From NCBI RefSeq assembly GCF_900142065.1, contig NZ_FSRJ01000004.1, positions 124,001 to 188,000 of the forward strand: DNA of 64,000 nt, given 5' to 3'. Below the pieces are notes generated by a model, which did not search any database, had not been told where the DNA came from, and saw only the letters and a program-made list of their open reading frames with translations. The position numbers and the translations under genes were made by a program. Positions 26,327 to 35,162 of this stretch are shown here, piece by piece. The DNA is from Agromyces cerinus subsp. cerinus (GTDB lineage: Bacteria; Actinomycetota; Actinomycetes; Actinomycetales; Microbacteriaceae). How positions within the stretch are numbered: the stretch's first letter is position 1; every line of letters starts with the position of its first letter.

Positions 26327-26353
26327 CGCCGGGGCGCCCGATAGCCTGAAGAG

Positions 26354-27229
26354 GTGAAGTTCGCGCACCTGAGAGCCGAAGGCCAAACGACCCCTCGGCT
26401 CGCGGCGGTGATCGCGGAATCCGCGCTCTTCCTCGACGAGTTCATGGAGCGACCGCCGCGCGACCTGCAGGACCTCATCGAACGCGGGCCCGAAGGCCTC
26501 GCCGAGGTGCGCGAGGTCGTCGACACCGCCGTCACGCTCGAAGCCGAGTTGACCCCGGTCGCCGCGCTGCGGCACTCCTCGGCGGTGCTCCGCCCCGCCC
26601 AGGTCATCGCGATCGGCGCGAACTACGCCGCCCACGCGTCCGAGCTGAAGCTGCGCTCCGAGACGGCGATGACCATCTTCTCGCTGTGGCCGAACTCGCT
26701 CACCGCGCACGGTGCGACGACCACCTGGCCCGAAGACCTGACGACCCAGGTCGACTACGAGGCCGAGCTCGGCGTCATCATCGGCCGCCCGGCCCGCGGC
26801 GTGCACGTTCGCGACGCCCTCGACCACGTGTGGGGCTACACCGTCGTCAACGACATCACGGCTCGCGACATCCAGTTCAGCGAGGCGCAGTGGTCGCGCT
26901 GCAAGTCGTTCGACGGCTTCACCCCCACCGGCCCGGTGGTCGTCACGGCCGACGAGATCCCCGACCCGCAGAACCTCTGGCTCACCACGAACCTCGACGG
27001 CAGCATCATGCAGGACGCCTCGACGAACGAGATGGTGCGCAGCGTCGCAGAGATCATCTCGTTGCTCTCGCGCTCGGCGACGATCCCCCCGGGCACCCTC
27101 ATCTCGACCGGCAGCCCCGGCGGCGCGGGCTACTCCCGCAAGCCTCCGGTGTTCCTGCGCGACGGCTCGACCGTCACCGTGACCGTCGAGGGCATCGGCT
27201 CGCTGACGACGCACTGCCGGGTCATCTGA
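26354..27229 (+). CDS. Second FAH-family hydrolase
   Basis: 291 residues, GTG start. The FAH core shows IAIGANYAAHASE, metal ligands in DYEAELGVIIGR, the VVNDITARDIQ aspartate and the FTPTGPVVVTADEI loop, ending ISTGSPGGAGYSRKPP. It belongs to the hydroxyhepta-dienedioate isomerase / acylpyruvate hydrolase type rather than the type encoded at 24614. Substrate unknown; it may process the product of the extra dehydratase at 15496. TAGCCT at 26342-26347 lies 6 bases before the GTG, indicating a leaderless mRNA and a promoter of its own. Confidence 0.87.
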   Translation: MKFAHLRAEGQTTPRLAAVIAESALFLDEFMERPPRDLQDLIERGPEGLAEVREVVDTAVTLEAELTPVAALRHSSAVLRPAQVIAIGANYAAHASELKLRSETAMTIFSLWPNSLTAHGATTTWPEDLTTQVDYEAELGVIIGRPARGVHVRDALDHVWGYTVVNDITARDIQFSEAQWSRCKSFDGFTPTGPVVVTADEIPDPQNLWLTTNLDGSIMQDASTNEMVRSVAEIISLLSRSATIPPGTLISTGSPGGAGYSRKPPVFLRDGSTVTVTVEGIGSLTTHCRVI

Positions 27230-27237
27230 CCCGAGCG

Positions 27238-27263
27238 GTGCCGCCGCCGGAGTGCGGCGGCAC
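27238..27263. terminator. Bidirectional terminator between the sugar cluster and aspA
   Basis: Perfect 10-base arms GTGCCGCCGC (27238-27247) and GCGGCGGCAC (27254-27263) with a 6-base loop, set between two convergent stop codons. No T tract, as is usual in very GC-rich genomes. Confidence 0.8.
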
Positions 27264-27275
27264 CGACGGCGGGCC

Positions 27276-28784
27276 TCACTCCGAAGGCTCGCCCTGCAGG
27301 TCGATGAGCGGGATCGCCATGGTGATCGGGCGGATGCCCGAGAGCTTCGACGGCTGCAGCTGCGCCATCACGGCCTCGCGGCTCATGAGTCCGGCCTCGA
27401 CCACGAGGTCGGCGACGGGCCGGCCCGTCTTCAGCGCGAGCTTGGCGATGGTGGATGCCTCGGTGTACCCGATGAACGGGATGAGCGCGGTGATCACGCC
27501 GACGCTCGACGCGACCATCGCCTCGAGCCGGTCGATGTTGGCCGTGATGCCGTCGACGCAGTTGACCCGGAGGGTCCAGCACGCCTGACGCATCCAGGTG
27601 ATCGACTGCAGCAGCGAGTGCGCGATGACGGGCTCGAAGGCGTTCAGCTGCAGCTGGCCGTTCTCGGCGGCCATCATCACCGTGACGTCGGCGCCGGCCA
27701 CGGCGTATGCGACCTGGCTGACCGCCTCGGGGATGACGGGATTGACCTTGCCGGGCATGATGCTCGAACCCGCCTGCCGCGGCGGCAGGTTGATCTCGCC
27801 GAACCCGGCCTGCGGTCCGGAGGAGAGCAGGCGCAGGTCGTTGCAGATCTTCGAGAGCTTGATCGCGCTGCGCTTGAGCGCGCTCGAGAACGTCATGAAC
27901 ACGCCGGTGTCGCTCGTCGCCTCGATGAGGTCGGGCGCGGAGACGAGCCGGAAGCCGGTGATCGCGCTGAGGTGGCGTACGGCGGCGGCGGCGTAGCCCG
28001 GGTCGGCGGTGATGCCGGTGCCGATCGCGGTCGCGCCGAGGTTGACCTCCGAGAGGAGCTTGATGGTCTCGTTGAGGCGCTCGTAGTCCTCGCCGAGGGT
28101 CGTCGCGAAGCTGTGGAACTCCTGCCCGAGGGTCATCGGCACGGCGTCCTGCAGCTGTGTGCGCCCGACCTTCAGCACCTCGTGGAACTCGTGGCCCTTC
28201 GCACCGAACGAGACGCGAAGCAGGTCGAGCTCGCGCATCATCGTCGTGAGCGAGAACGTCATCGCGAGCTTCACCGCGGTGGGATACGTGTCGTTCGTCG
28301 ACTGGCTGCGGTTGACGTCGTCGATCGGGTGCAGCACGTCGTAGCGCCCCTTGGGGTACCCGGCGATCTCGAGTGCGAGGTTCGCGATGACCTCGTTCGC
28401 ATTCATGTTCGTCGAGGTGCCCGCACCGCCCTGGATGACGCCGACCACGAACTGCTCGTGATGCTCGCCCTCGATGATGCGCTGGCACGCGTCGTCGATC
28501 CACGCCGCCTTCTGGTCGGTGAGCACGCCGACCTCGCGATTGGCGCGGGCCGCGGCCTGCTTGACCGAGGCGAGCGCCACGATGAGGTCGGGATAGACCG
28601 AGATCGGGCGCTTGGAGATCGGGAAGTTCTCGAGCGCACGCATGGTGTGCACGCCCCAGTAGGCGTCGGCGGGAACCTCGACCGAGCCGAGGGAGTCGGT
28701 CTCGGTGCGGGTCGGCGGCTGCGCACCGCTGCCGACGAGCGTCGGATCGGTATACGTGTCGTCGGTGGACTCGGGCTCGTGCAT
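27276..28784 (-). CDS. aspA: Aspartate ammonia-lyase
   Basis: 502 residues, about 30 longer than the usual 470 because of an acidic disordered N-terminus. Superfamily signatures: GVHTMRALENFPIS, QGGAGTSTNMNANEV, NRSQSTNDTYPTA, GRTQLQDAVPMTLGQEF and the fumarase/aspartase loop GSSIMPGKVNP. It converts L-aspartate to fumarate and ammonia as a cytoplasmic tetramer. The start is placed at the ATG 28784 because GGAGG lies 5 bases upstream, inside a longer open frame that begins at a GTG. Probably monocistronic. Confidence 0.95.
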   Translation of the reverse strand: MHEPESTDDTYTDPTLVGSGAQPPTRTETDSLGSVEVPADAYWGVHTMRALENFPISKRPISVYPDLIVALASVKQAAARANREVGVLTDQKAAWIDDACQRIIEGEHHEQFVVGVIQGGAGTSTNMNANEVIANLALEIAGYPKGRYDVLHPIDDVNRSQSTNDTYPTAVKLAMTFSLTTMMRELDLLRVSFGAKGHEFHEVLKVGRTQLQDAVPMTLGQEFHSFATTLGEDYERLNETIKLLSEVNLGATAIGTGITADPGYAAAAVRHLSAITGFRLVSAPDLIEATSDTGVFMTFSSALKRSAIKLSKICNDLRLLSSGPQAGFGEINLPPRQAGSSIMPGKVNPVIPEAVSQVAYAVAGADVTVMMAAENGQLQLNAFEPVIAHSLLQSITWMRQACWTLRVNCVDGITANIDRLEAMVASSVGVITALIPFIGYTEASTIAKLALKTGRPVADLVVEAGLMSREAVMAQLQPSKLSGIRPITMAIPLIDLQGEPSE

Positions 28785-28930
28785 CTCTTCCTCCACGGAG
28801 TCGTGCGCGAGTGGACGTCGAGGGTGTCGACGCCCCCGCAGCCGGCTCCATCGCCTGGGGTCTGCGCGGGGTCGCCGCGCTCGTACTCGTCAACGAGCCT
28901 ATCGCCGCTGCCGAGTCGAGACGAATGCGT

Positions 28931-28963
28931 CGAAGGGCCCGGCCGGGTCGGCCGGGCCCTTCG
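28931..28963. terminator. Terminator of the permease gene
   Basis: Perfect 14-base arms: CGAAGGGCCCGGCC (28931-28944) and its complement (28950-28963) around the 5-base loop GGGTC. It lies 75 bases beyond the permease stop codon on the minus strand and shields aspA from read-through. The remaining 28785-28930 holds only the aspA upstream region, with a TAGGCT -10-like hexamer at 28896-28901 (minus). Confidence 0.88.
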
Positions 28964-29038
28964 ACGTGCCGATCAGCACCACAGGAGGAGGTGCCGATCG
29001 GCGGCGACGAGCGCCCCCACGCCCGCCGCCGGCTCCGA

Positions 29039-30601
29039 TCAGACCCGGTCGGTCTCGTCGACGCCGTCGGTGGCGAGCAGTTCGCTCTCGACGGCGCCGC
29101 CGTAGCCTTCGGACTGAGGGTCGCCGTGCAGTCCCCCGGACACGGCGTACTCCTCCTCCGGCGACAGGATCAGTCGGTGGCGGCCCCACAGCGCGAAGAT
29201 CGCGAGCATCACCGCGTAGACGACGCCGATGGCGATGATCGCGGGCACGAACGTCGGGTTCAGCAGGAAGCCGAGGAAGATGAGTGCGGCGATCAGCGCG
29301 GCGACCACGGCCCCCGGCACGCCCCACGGGCTGACGTAGGGGCGCTTCGCGTTCGGGTACTTGCGCCGGAGGATCACGAACGCGACCATCTGCAGCAGGT
29401 AGGCGAGCACCGCACCCCACACGGCGATGTTCAGCACGATGGCACCGGCGACCGCGCCGGCACCCTTCTCGTCGACCTGTGCCAGCACGTCGAGCACGAC
29501 CAGCGCGACGAAGCCGATGACCGCGCCCGCCACGAGGGCGACCCACGGCGTCTGGCGCTTGCCGGTGAGCGAGAGGAACTTCGGGTAGTAGCCGGCTCGC
29601 GAGAGCGAGTACATGTTGCGGCCGTACGCGAACATGATGCCCTGCAGCGACGCGAGCAGTCCGATGAGCGCGAACAGCGCGAGCACCGCGGCGAGTTCGT
29701 CGCCGACGATGGCCCGGAAGCCGTCGAGCAGCGGCTCGCCCGCCGTACCCGTGGCCTCGGCGCCGACCACACCCGTGTTGAGGAACAGCACGAGCAGGCC
29801 GGTCACGATGAGCGTGGCGCGCGCGATCAGGCCGGCCTTCGGGATGTCGCGGACGGGGTCCTTCGACTCCTCGGCCGCGAGCGGCAGCTCCTCGATGCCG
29901 AGGAAGAACCACATCGCGAACGGCAGCGCGAAGAGGATCGGCAGCACGCCGTGCGGCAGGAAGGCGGTCTGCCCGGCGTCGGGCACGATGTCGAAGAGCT
30001 TGTCCCACGAGAACTCGCCCGAGAAGATCGCCATCGCGCTGAAGACGAGCAGGATCGCGATCGAGATGATCGAGACGACGATCGCGAACTTGAACGAGAT
30101 GCTCGCCCCGGCCGCGTTGATGCCGATGAAGACGAGATAGAGGATCACCCACCAGACCCATTGCGGCATCGAGAACCCGAGCAGCTCGCTCGTGATCGCG
30201 TCGGCGTAGGAGCCGGAGAAGAACACGATCACCGCGGTCGTCGCGACGTACTCGATCGTCTCCGCGAGCCCGGTCACGAAACCGCCCCAGGGCCCCATTG
30301 CGGCCCGGGAGAAGGAGTAGGCGCCGCCCGTGTGCGGCATCGCCGACGACATCTCGCCGATCGAGAAGATGAGTCCGTAGTACATGACGACGAGCACCGC
30401 GAACGCGATCAGCATGCCGCCGAAGCCGGCGAAGTCGATGCCGAAGTTCCATCCCGAGAAGTCGCCCGAGATGACGGCCGCCACGGCGAGGCCCCAGAGC
30501 CCCCAGACCCCGGCCGTGCGGGTGAGCTTGCGTTTCTCGAAGTACCCGGCCTCGGCGGTCGTGTACTTCACTCCCGAGACCTTCAGCGTGTCCTTGGTCA
30601 T
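29039..30601 (-). CDS. APC-family amine permease (ethanolamine permease type)
   Basis: 520 residues with 12 predicted helices. The first helix region GVWGLWGLAVAAVISGDFSGWNFGID and SIGEMSSAMPHTGGAYSFSRAAMG are typical of the ethanolamine transporter branch of the APC superfamily, as is FLGIEELPLAAEESKDPVRD. It would import ethanolamine or a similar amine by proton symport. It is divergent from the gamma-glutamyl ligase gene across a region with repeated operator-like elements. AAGGGAA ribosome site precedes the ATG. Confidence 0.9.
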   Translation of the reverse strand: MTKDTLKVSGVKYTTAEAGYFEKRKLTRTAGVWGLWGLAVAAVISGDFSGWNFGIDFAGFGGMLIAFAVLVVMYYGLIFSIGEMSSAMPHTGGAYSFSRAAMGPWGGFVTGLAETIEYVATTAVIVFFSGSYADAITSELLGFSMPQWVWWVILYLVFIGINAAGASISFKFAIVVSIISIAILLVFSAMAIFSGEFSWDKLFDIVPDAGQTAFLPHGVLPILFALPFAMWFFLGIEELPLAAEESKDPVRDIPKAGLIARATLIVTGLLVLFLNTGVVGAEATGTAGEPLLDGFRAIVGDELAAVLALFALIGLLASLQGIMFAYGRNMYSLSRAGYYPKFLSLTGKRQTPWVALVAGAVIGFVALVVLDVLAQVDEKGAGAVAGAIVLNIAVWGAVLAYLLQMVAFVILRRKYPNAKRPYVSPWGVPGAVVAALIAALIFLGFLLNPTFVPAIIAIGVVYAVMLAIFALWGRHRLILSPEEEYAVSGGLHGDPQSEGYGGAVESELLATDGVDETDRV

Positions 30602-30667
30602 GGCGGTTCCCTTGCTCTCTCGAAGCGCGCGGCCGCAGCAGCGCGGGGGTGGGATGCGTTGGCCTGA

Positions 30668-30697
30668 ACTATAGAGCGCCCAATGGTTGCTCGTACA
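30668..30697 (-). promoter_or_regulatory. Candidate permease promoter
   Basis: On the minus strand TATAGT (30673-30668) is a good -10 and TGTACG (30697-30692) a poor -35 at 18 bases. The heptamer CCAATGG at 30680-30686 lies in the spacer and recurs at 30807-30813 on the other side of the divergent region, so it may be a shared regulator half-site. Confidence 0.45.
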
Positions 30698-30778
30698 GAC
30701 CTTTTTGAAATGCATGCGGATGAATCTCAACGGAACTGCGGGGAATCCGGCGGGCGTGTTCGGTCGCGCCTGTGATGT

Positions 30779-30813
30779 AATGGTCGGAATCACCGACCAT
30801 TCACGACCAATGG
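30779..30813. promoter_or_regulatory. Candidate FadR-type operator of the amine cluster
   Basis: A perfect 9-base dyad AATGGTCGG (30779-30787) / CCGACCATT (30793-30801) with a 5-base centre, followed by a further GACCA at 30805-30809 and CCAATGG at 30807-30813. It overlaps a TGTAAT -10-like hexamer (30776-30781) and lies just upstream of the ribosome site GGAGG at 30812-30816. TGGTC/GACCA arms resemble operators of GntR/FadR-family proteins; the family member encoded at 35163 is the natural candidate. Confidence 0.55.
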
Positions 30814-30824
30814 AGGCACAGCGG

Positions 30825-32192
30825 ATGACGGCACCCACCGGATACCTCACCCTCGACGCCCTGCACGGCGCGGTCGCCGAGGGGCACGTCGACACCGTCA
30901 TCGTCGCGTTCACCGACATGCAGGGCCGCCTCGTCGGCAAGCGCGTCTCGGCGCGCCTCTTCCTCGAGGACGTCGCTGCGCACGGCGCCGAATGCTGCAA
31001 CTACCTGCTCGCGGTCGACGTCGACATGAACACCGTCGACGGCTACGCCATGTCGAGCTGGGAACGCGGCTACGGCGACATGGCGATGATCCCCGACTTC
31101 TCGACGCTCCGCATGGCGCCCTGGCTCGAGGCGACGGCGCTCGTGACGGCCGACCTGCAGTGGCTCGACGGCGCTCCCGTCGAGGCCTCGCCCCGGCGCA
31201 TCCTGCAGCGGCAGCTCGAACGCCTCGCCGAGCGCGGCCTCACCGCCTTCGTCGGCACCGAGCTCGAGTTCATCGTCTTCGACGACTCGTTCCGCACCGC
31301 CTGGCAGAAGGGCTACCGCGAGCTCACGCCGGCGAGCGACTACAACATCGACTACGCGCTGCTCGCCTCGACGCGCATGGAGCCGCTGCTCCGAGACATC
31401 CGGAACTCGATGGACGGCGCGGGCATGTACTGCGAGGGCGTGAAGGGCGAGTGCAACCTCGGCCAGCAGGAGATCGCATTCCGCTACACGGATGCGCTCG
31501 GCACGTGCGACAACCACTCCGTCTACAAGAACGGCGCCAAGGAGATCGCCGACCGGCACGGCAAGTCGCTGACCTTCATGGCGAAGTTCAACGAGCGCGA
31601 GGGCAACAGCTGCCACATCCACATCTCGCTGCGCGGCGCGAACGGCGAGGCGGTCTTCAGCGATCCGGATGCCCCGCACGGCATGTCGACGCTCTTCCGC
31701 CGGTTCCTCGCGGGCCAGGTGGCCGCGATGCGCGAGCTCACGCTCTTCTCCGCGCCGAACATCAACTCCTACAAGCGCTACGTGGCCGGCAGCTTCGCCC
31801 CGACCGCGATCGCCTGGGGTCTCGACAACCGCACGTGCGCGCTGCGCGTCGTCGGGCGGGGGCTCGGCATGCGCGTCGAGAACCGGGTGCCCGGCGGCGA
31901 TGTGAACCAGTACCTGGCGGTCGCCGCCCTCATCGCGGCGGGCCTCGCGGGCATCGACGGCGAGCTCGAGCTCGACGACCTGTTCGAGGGCAACGCCTAC
32001 GAGAGCGACGTGGCGCGCGTGCCCGCGACGCTGCGGGAGTCGGCGGAGCTCTTCGCCGGCTCGGTGATCGCCCGCGAGGCGTTCGGCGACGAGGTCGTCG
32101 AGCACTACCTGAACAACGCGCGCATCGAGCTCGCCGCCTACGACGCGGCCGTCACGGACTGGGAGCGGGTGCGTGGCTTCGAACGACTCTGA
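30825..32192 (+). CDS. Glutamine-synthetase-like gamma-glutamyl amine ligase (GlnA4/PuuA type)
   Basis: 455 residues. The catalytic domain shows the glutamine synthetase elements FVGTELEFIVFDD (metal ligands), GVKGECNLGQQEIAFRY, NSCHIHISLRG and WGLDNRTCALRVVG (glutamate and ATP binding). The N-terminal part reads VIVAFTDMQGRLVGKRV. The tyrosine adenylylation region of true GlnA is absent. Such enzymes join glutamate to ethanolamine or polyamines. Downstream order GS-amidase-ALDH-SDR matches the glnA4 neighbourhood of Mycobacterium tuberculosis (Rv2860c to Rv2857c). Start chosen at 30825 from the GGAGG at 30812-30816. Confidence 0.92.
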   Translation: MTAPTGYLTLDALHGAVAEGHVDTVIVAFTDMQGRLVGKRVSARLFLEDVAAHGAECCNYLLAVDVDMNTVDGYAMSSWERGYGDMAMIPDFSTLRMAPWLEATALVTADLQWLDGAPVEASPRRILQRQLERLAERGLTAFVGTELEFIVFDDSFRTAWQKGYRELTPASDYNIDYALLASTRMEPLLRDIRNSMDGAGMYCEGVKGECNLGQQEIAFRYTDALGTCDNHSVYKNGAKEIADRHGKSLTFMAKFNEREGNSCHIHISLRGANGEAVFSDPDAPHGMSTLFRRFLAGQVAAMRELTLFSAPNINSYKRYVAGSFAPTAIAWGLDNRTCALRVVGRGLGMRVENRVPGGDVNQYLAVAALIAAGLAGIDGELELDDLFEGNAYESDVARVPATLRESAELFAGSVIAREAFGDEVVEHYLNNARIELAAYDAAVTDWERVRGFERL

Positions 32193-32982
32193 ATCGATCA
32201 CGGGTGCGCCGGCCGCGGCACCGGCACCGGCACCGGTGATCGGCATCACGACGTACCTCGAGCAGGCCCGGACCGGCGTGTGGGACGTGCGCGCCTCGTT
32301 CCTGCCGAAGGTCTACATCGACGCGGTGACCGACGCGGGCGGCATCGCCGTGCTGCTCCCGCCGCAACCCGCCGACGCCGCCACCGCGCGCGCCGTGCTC
32401 GGCACGCTCGACGGCCTCATCGTCTCGGGCGGCGCCGACGTCGACCCCGCCCGCTACGGCCAGGCCCGGCACGAGCGCACCGGCGCCCCGCGCACCGATC
32501 GCGACGACTGGGAGGACCGCCTGCTGACGACCGCCATCGACCTCGAGCTGCCGTTCCTCGGCATCTGCCGCGGCGCGCAGATGTTGAACGTCGCGCTCGG
32601 CGGCACGCTCGTGCAGCACCTGCCCGACGTCGTCGGCAGCGACGCCTACCAGCCGGGGCCCGCAGAGTTCGGCGAGACCTCGGCGACCGTCGAACCGGGC
32701 TCACGCCTCGCGGCGGTGCTCGGCGACGCCGCCGCTCCCCTGCCGATCCACGTCTACCACCACCAGGCGCTCGACGACGTGGCCGACGGCCTGCGGGTGA
32801 CCGCGCGCACCGACGACGGCGTCATCGAGGCCGTCGAGCTCGAGACGGTGCCGTTCGGCATCGGCGTGCAGTGGCATCCCGAAGAGAACGCCGCCGACCG
32901 CCGGCTCTTCGCCGGACTCGTCGATGCCGCCCGCCGGCACCGCGCCGCGCGCGCTGCGAACACCGAAAGGACCCCGTCGTGA
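32173..32982 (+). CDS. Gamma-glutamyl amide hydrolase (PuuD-like class I amidotransferase)
   Basis: 269 residues, GTG start with GGAG 7 bases upstream; the first 20 bases overlap the ligase gene. The class I glutamine-amidotransferase triad is present: nucleophile Cys in LGICRGAQMLNVALGG and His/Glu in VQWHPEEN, plus the family signature VYHHQALDD and GLIVSGGADVDP. It would release glutamate from the gamma-glutamylated oxidation product. The N-terminal Ala/Pro stretch is encoded by CACCGG repeats. Confidence 0.92.
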   Translation: MASNDSESITGAPAAAPAPAPVIGITTYLEQARTGVWDVRASFLPKVYIDAVTDAGGIAVLLPPQPADAATARAVLGTLDGLIVSGGADVDPARYGQARHERTGAPRTDRDDWEDRLLTTAIDLELPFLGICRGAQMLNVALGGTLVQHLPDVVGSDAYQPGPAEFGETSATVEPGSRLAAVLGDAAAPLPIHVYHHQALDDVADGLRVTARTDDGVIEAVELETVPFGIGVQWHPEENAADRRLFAGLVDAARRHRAARAANTERTPS

Positions 32983-34334
32983 CCCACACGATCGTCAACC
33001 CCGCCGACGAGAGCGTCGTGACCACGGTCGCCGCCGCGTCGATCGACGACACGGATGTCGCGATCGCCCGCGCCGCATCGGCGCAACGCGACTGGGCGCG
33101 CCTCGCGCCGGTCGATCGCGCCCGGCTCCTCCGCCGATTCGCCGACGCCGTCGACGGTGCGGTCGACGAGCTCGCGGCCATCGAGATGCGCAACTCGGGG
33201 CATCCGATCAGCCAGGCGCGGTGGGAGGCCGGGCACGTGCGCGACGTGCTCGAGTACTACTCGGCCTCGCCCGAGCGTCTCTTCGGCCGTCAGATCCCCG
33301 TGGCCGGCGGCCTCGACGTCACCTTCCAGGAGCCGCTCGGCGTCGTCGGCGTGATCACGCCGTGGAACTTCCCGATGACGATCGCGGCATGGGGCTTCGC
33401 GCCCGCGCTCGCGGCCGGCAACGCCGTCGTGCTGAAGCCCGCCGAGTGGACCCCGCTCACGAGCATGCGCCTCGCCGAGCTCGGGCTCGAGGCGGGGCTG
33501 CCCGACGGGCTCTTCCAGGTGATCCCCGGCAAGGGATCGGTCGTGGGCCAGCGCTTCGTGACGAACGAGACCGTGCGCAAGATCGTCTTCACCGGATCGA
33601 CCGAGATCGGCAAGCAGATCATGTCGGGCTGCGCCGACCAGGTGAAGCGCGTGACCCTCGAACTCGGCGGCAAGAGCGCGAACATCGTCTTCGCCGATGC
33701 CGACCTCGAACGCGCCGCGGCGACCGCGCCCTACGGCGTCTTCGAGAACGCCGGTCAGGACTGCTGCGCCCGCAGCCGCATCCTCGTCGAGCGCAGCGTC
33801 TACGAGCGCTTCATGGAGTTGCTCGAGCCCGCGGTCGCCGGCGTCCGGGTCGGCGACCCCGCCGACGAGGCGACCGAGATGGGCCCGCTCGTCGCGGCCG
33901 CCCACCTCGAGCGCGTGCGCTCCTTCGTTCCGGATGACTCGGAGCTCGCCTTCCGCGCCGCCGCACCGACGGGCCCGGGCTTCTGGTTCCCGCCCACCGT
34001 GCTCACGCCGGCCCGCGATTCGCGCACGGCCCGCGAGGAGATCTTCGGACCCGTCGTCTCGGTCTTCCCCTTCGACGACGAAGACGACGCGGTGCGCTTC
34101 GCGAACGCGAGCGAGTACGGCCTCTCGGGCTCGATCTGGACCCGCGACCTGAGCCGCGGCATCCGCGTCGCCCGAGGCGTCGAATCGGGCAACCTCTCGG
34201 TGAACTCGCATTCCTCGGTGCGCTACTCGACGCCGTTCGGCGGGTTCAAGCAGTCGGGCCTCGGTCGCGAACTCGGTCCCGACGCACCGCTCGCCTTCAC
34301 CGAGACCAAGAACGTCTTCCTCGCCGTCGACTGA
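32979..34334 (+). CDS. Aldehyde dehydrogenase of the gamma-glutamyl amine pathway
   Basis: 451 residues, GTG start overlapping the previous stop by 4 bases, GAAAGG ribosome site. NAD site VITPWNFPM and FTGSTEIG; catalytic Glu in TLELGGKSANIVF and catalytic Cys in ENAGQDCCARS; conserved EEIFGPVVSVF and the C-terminal PFGGFKQSGLGRELG. It is slightly short for the family (usually 475-500). Expected role: oxidising the gamma-glutamylated aldehyde to the acid. Confidence 0.94.
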   Translation: MTHTIVNPADESVVTTVAAASIDDTDVAIARAASAQRDWARLAPVDRARLLRRFADAVDGAVDELAAIEMRNSGHPISQARWEAGHVRDVLEYYSASPERLFGRQIPVAGGLDVTFQEPLGVVGVITPWNFPMTIAAWGFAPALAAGNAVVLKPAEWTPLTSMRLAELGLEAGLPDGLFQVIPGKGSVVGQRFVTNETVRKIVFTGSTEIGKQIMSGCADQVKRVTLELGGKSANIVFADADLERAAATAPYGVFENAGQDCCARSRILVERSVYERFMELLEPAVAGVRVGDPADEATEMGPLVAAAHLERVRSFVPDDSELAFRAAAPTGPGFWFPPTVLTPARDSRTAREEIFGPVVSVFPFDDEDDAVRFANASEYGLSGSIWTRDLSRGIRVARGVESGNLSVNSHSSVRYSTPFGGFKQSGLGRELGPDAPLAFTETKNVFLAVD

Positions 34335-34361
34335 CGACTCGAACCCTACGACAGGAGCACC

Positions 34362-35153
34362 ATGACCGACCTTCCACGCATCGACCTCACCCAGCGCCTC
34401 GCCGGCCGTGTGGCCGTCATCACCGGCGGCGCCTCGGGCATCGGCCTCGCGACCGCCAAGCGCCTCGCCGCCGAGGGCGCCCGCGTCGTCATCGGCGACA
34501 TGGACGCCACGACCGGACCGGTCGCCGCCGGGCTGGTCGGCGGTCTCTTCGTGCAGGTCGACGTCACCGACGAGGCACAGGTCGACCATCTCTTCGACGA
34601 GGCCGCCCGCGTCTACGGCTCGGTCGACATCGCCTTCAACAACGCAGGCATCTCCCCGCCCGACGACGACTCGATCGAGACGACCGAGCTGCCCGCCTGG
34701 CAGAAGGTGCAGGACGTCAACCTCAAGTCGGTCTACCTGTGCTCGCGCGCGGCACTTCGGCACATGGTCGCGCAGGGGCGCGGCTCGATCATCAACACGG
34801 CGTCGTTCGTGGCGGTGCTGGGGTCGGCGACCTCGCAGATCTCGTACACCGCGTCGAAGGGCGGCGTGCTCGCGATGAGCCGGGAGCTCGGCGTGCAGTT
34901 CGCCCGCCAGGGCATCCGCGTGAACGCACTCTGCCCGGGGCCGGTGAACACGCCGCTGCTGCAGGAGCTGTTCGCGAAGGACCAGGAGCGCGCCCAGCGC
35001 CGGCTCGTGCACATCCCCGTGGGCCGCTTCGCCGAGCCCGAAGAGCTCGCGGCGGCGGTCGCGTTCCTCGCGAGCGACGACGCCTCGTTCATCACCGGCT
35101 CGACGTTCCTCGTCGACGGCGGCATCAGCTCGGCCTACGTCACTCCGCTCTAG
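34362..35153 (+). CDS. SDR oxidoreductase of the amine cluster
   Basis: 263 residues: cofactor loop TGGASGIGLATAKRL, NNAGISPP, catalytic Ser in INTASFVAVLG, and YTASKGG. The position after the aldehyde dehydrogenase mirrors Rv2857c in M. tuberculosis. If the substrate is gamma-glutamyl-ethanolamide, this enzyme is the obvious candidate to oxidise the alcohol to the aldehyde; no FAD amine oxidase (PuuB type) is present. Its stop codon TAG is part of the -10 hexamer of the next gene. Confidence 0.92.
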   Translation: MTDLPRIDLTQRLAGRVAVITGGASGIGLATAKRLAAEGARVVIGDMDATTGPVAAGLVGGLFVQVDVTDEAQVDHLFDEAARVYGSVDIAFNNAGISPPDDDSIETTELPAWQKVQDVNLKSVYLCSRAALRHMVAQGRGSIINTASFVAVLGSATSQISYTASKGGVLAMSRELGVQFARQGIRVNALCPGPVNTPLLQELFAKDQERAQRRLVHIPVGRFAEPEELAAAVAFLASDDASFITGSTFLVDGGISSAYVTPL

Positions 35154-35162
35154 GCTCGAAGC

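Noticed and set aside
32215..32240. CACCGG hexamer repeats
   Set aside because: Short coding repeat giving an Ala/Pro stretch at the N-terminus of the amidase; too short to count as an element.
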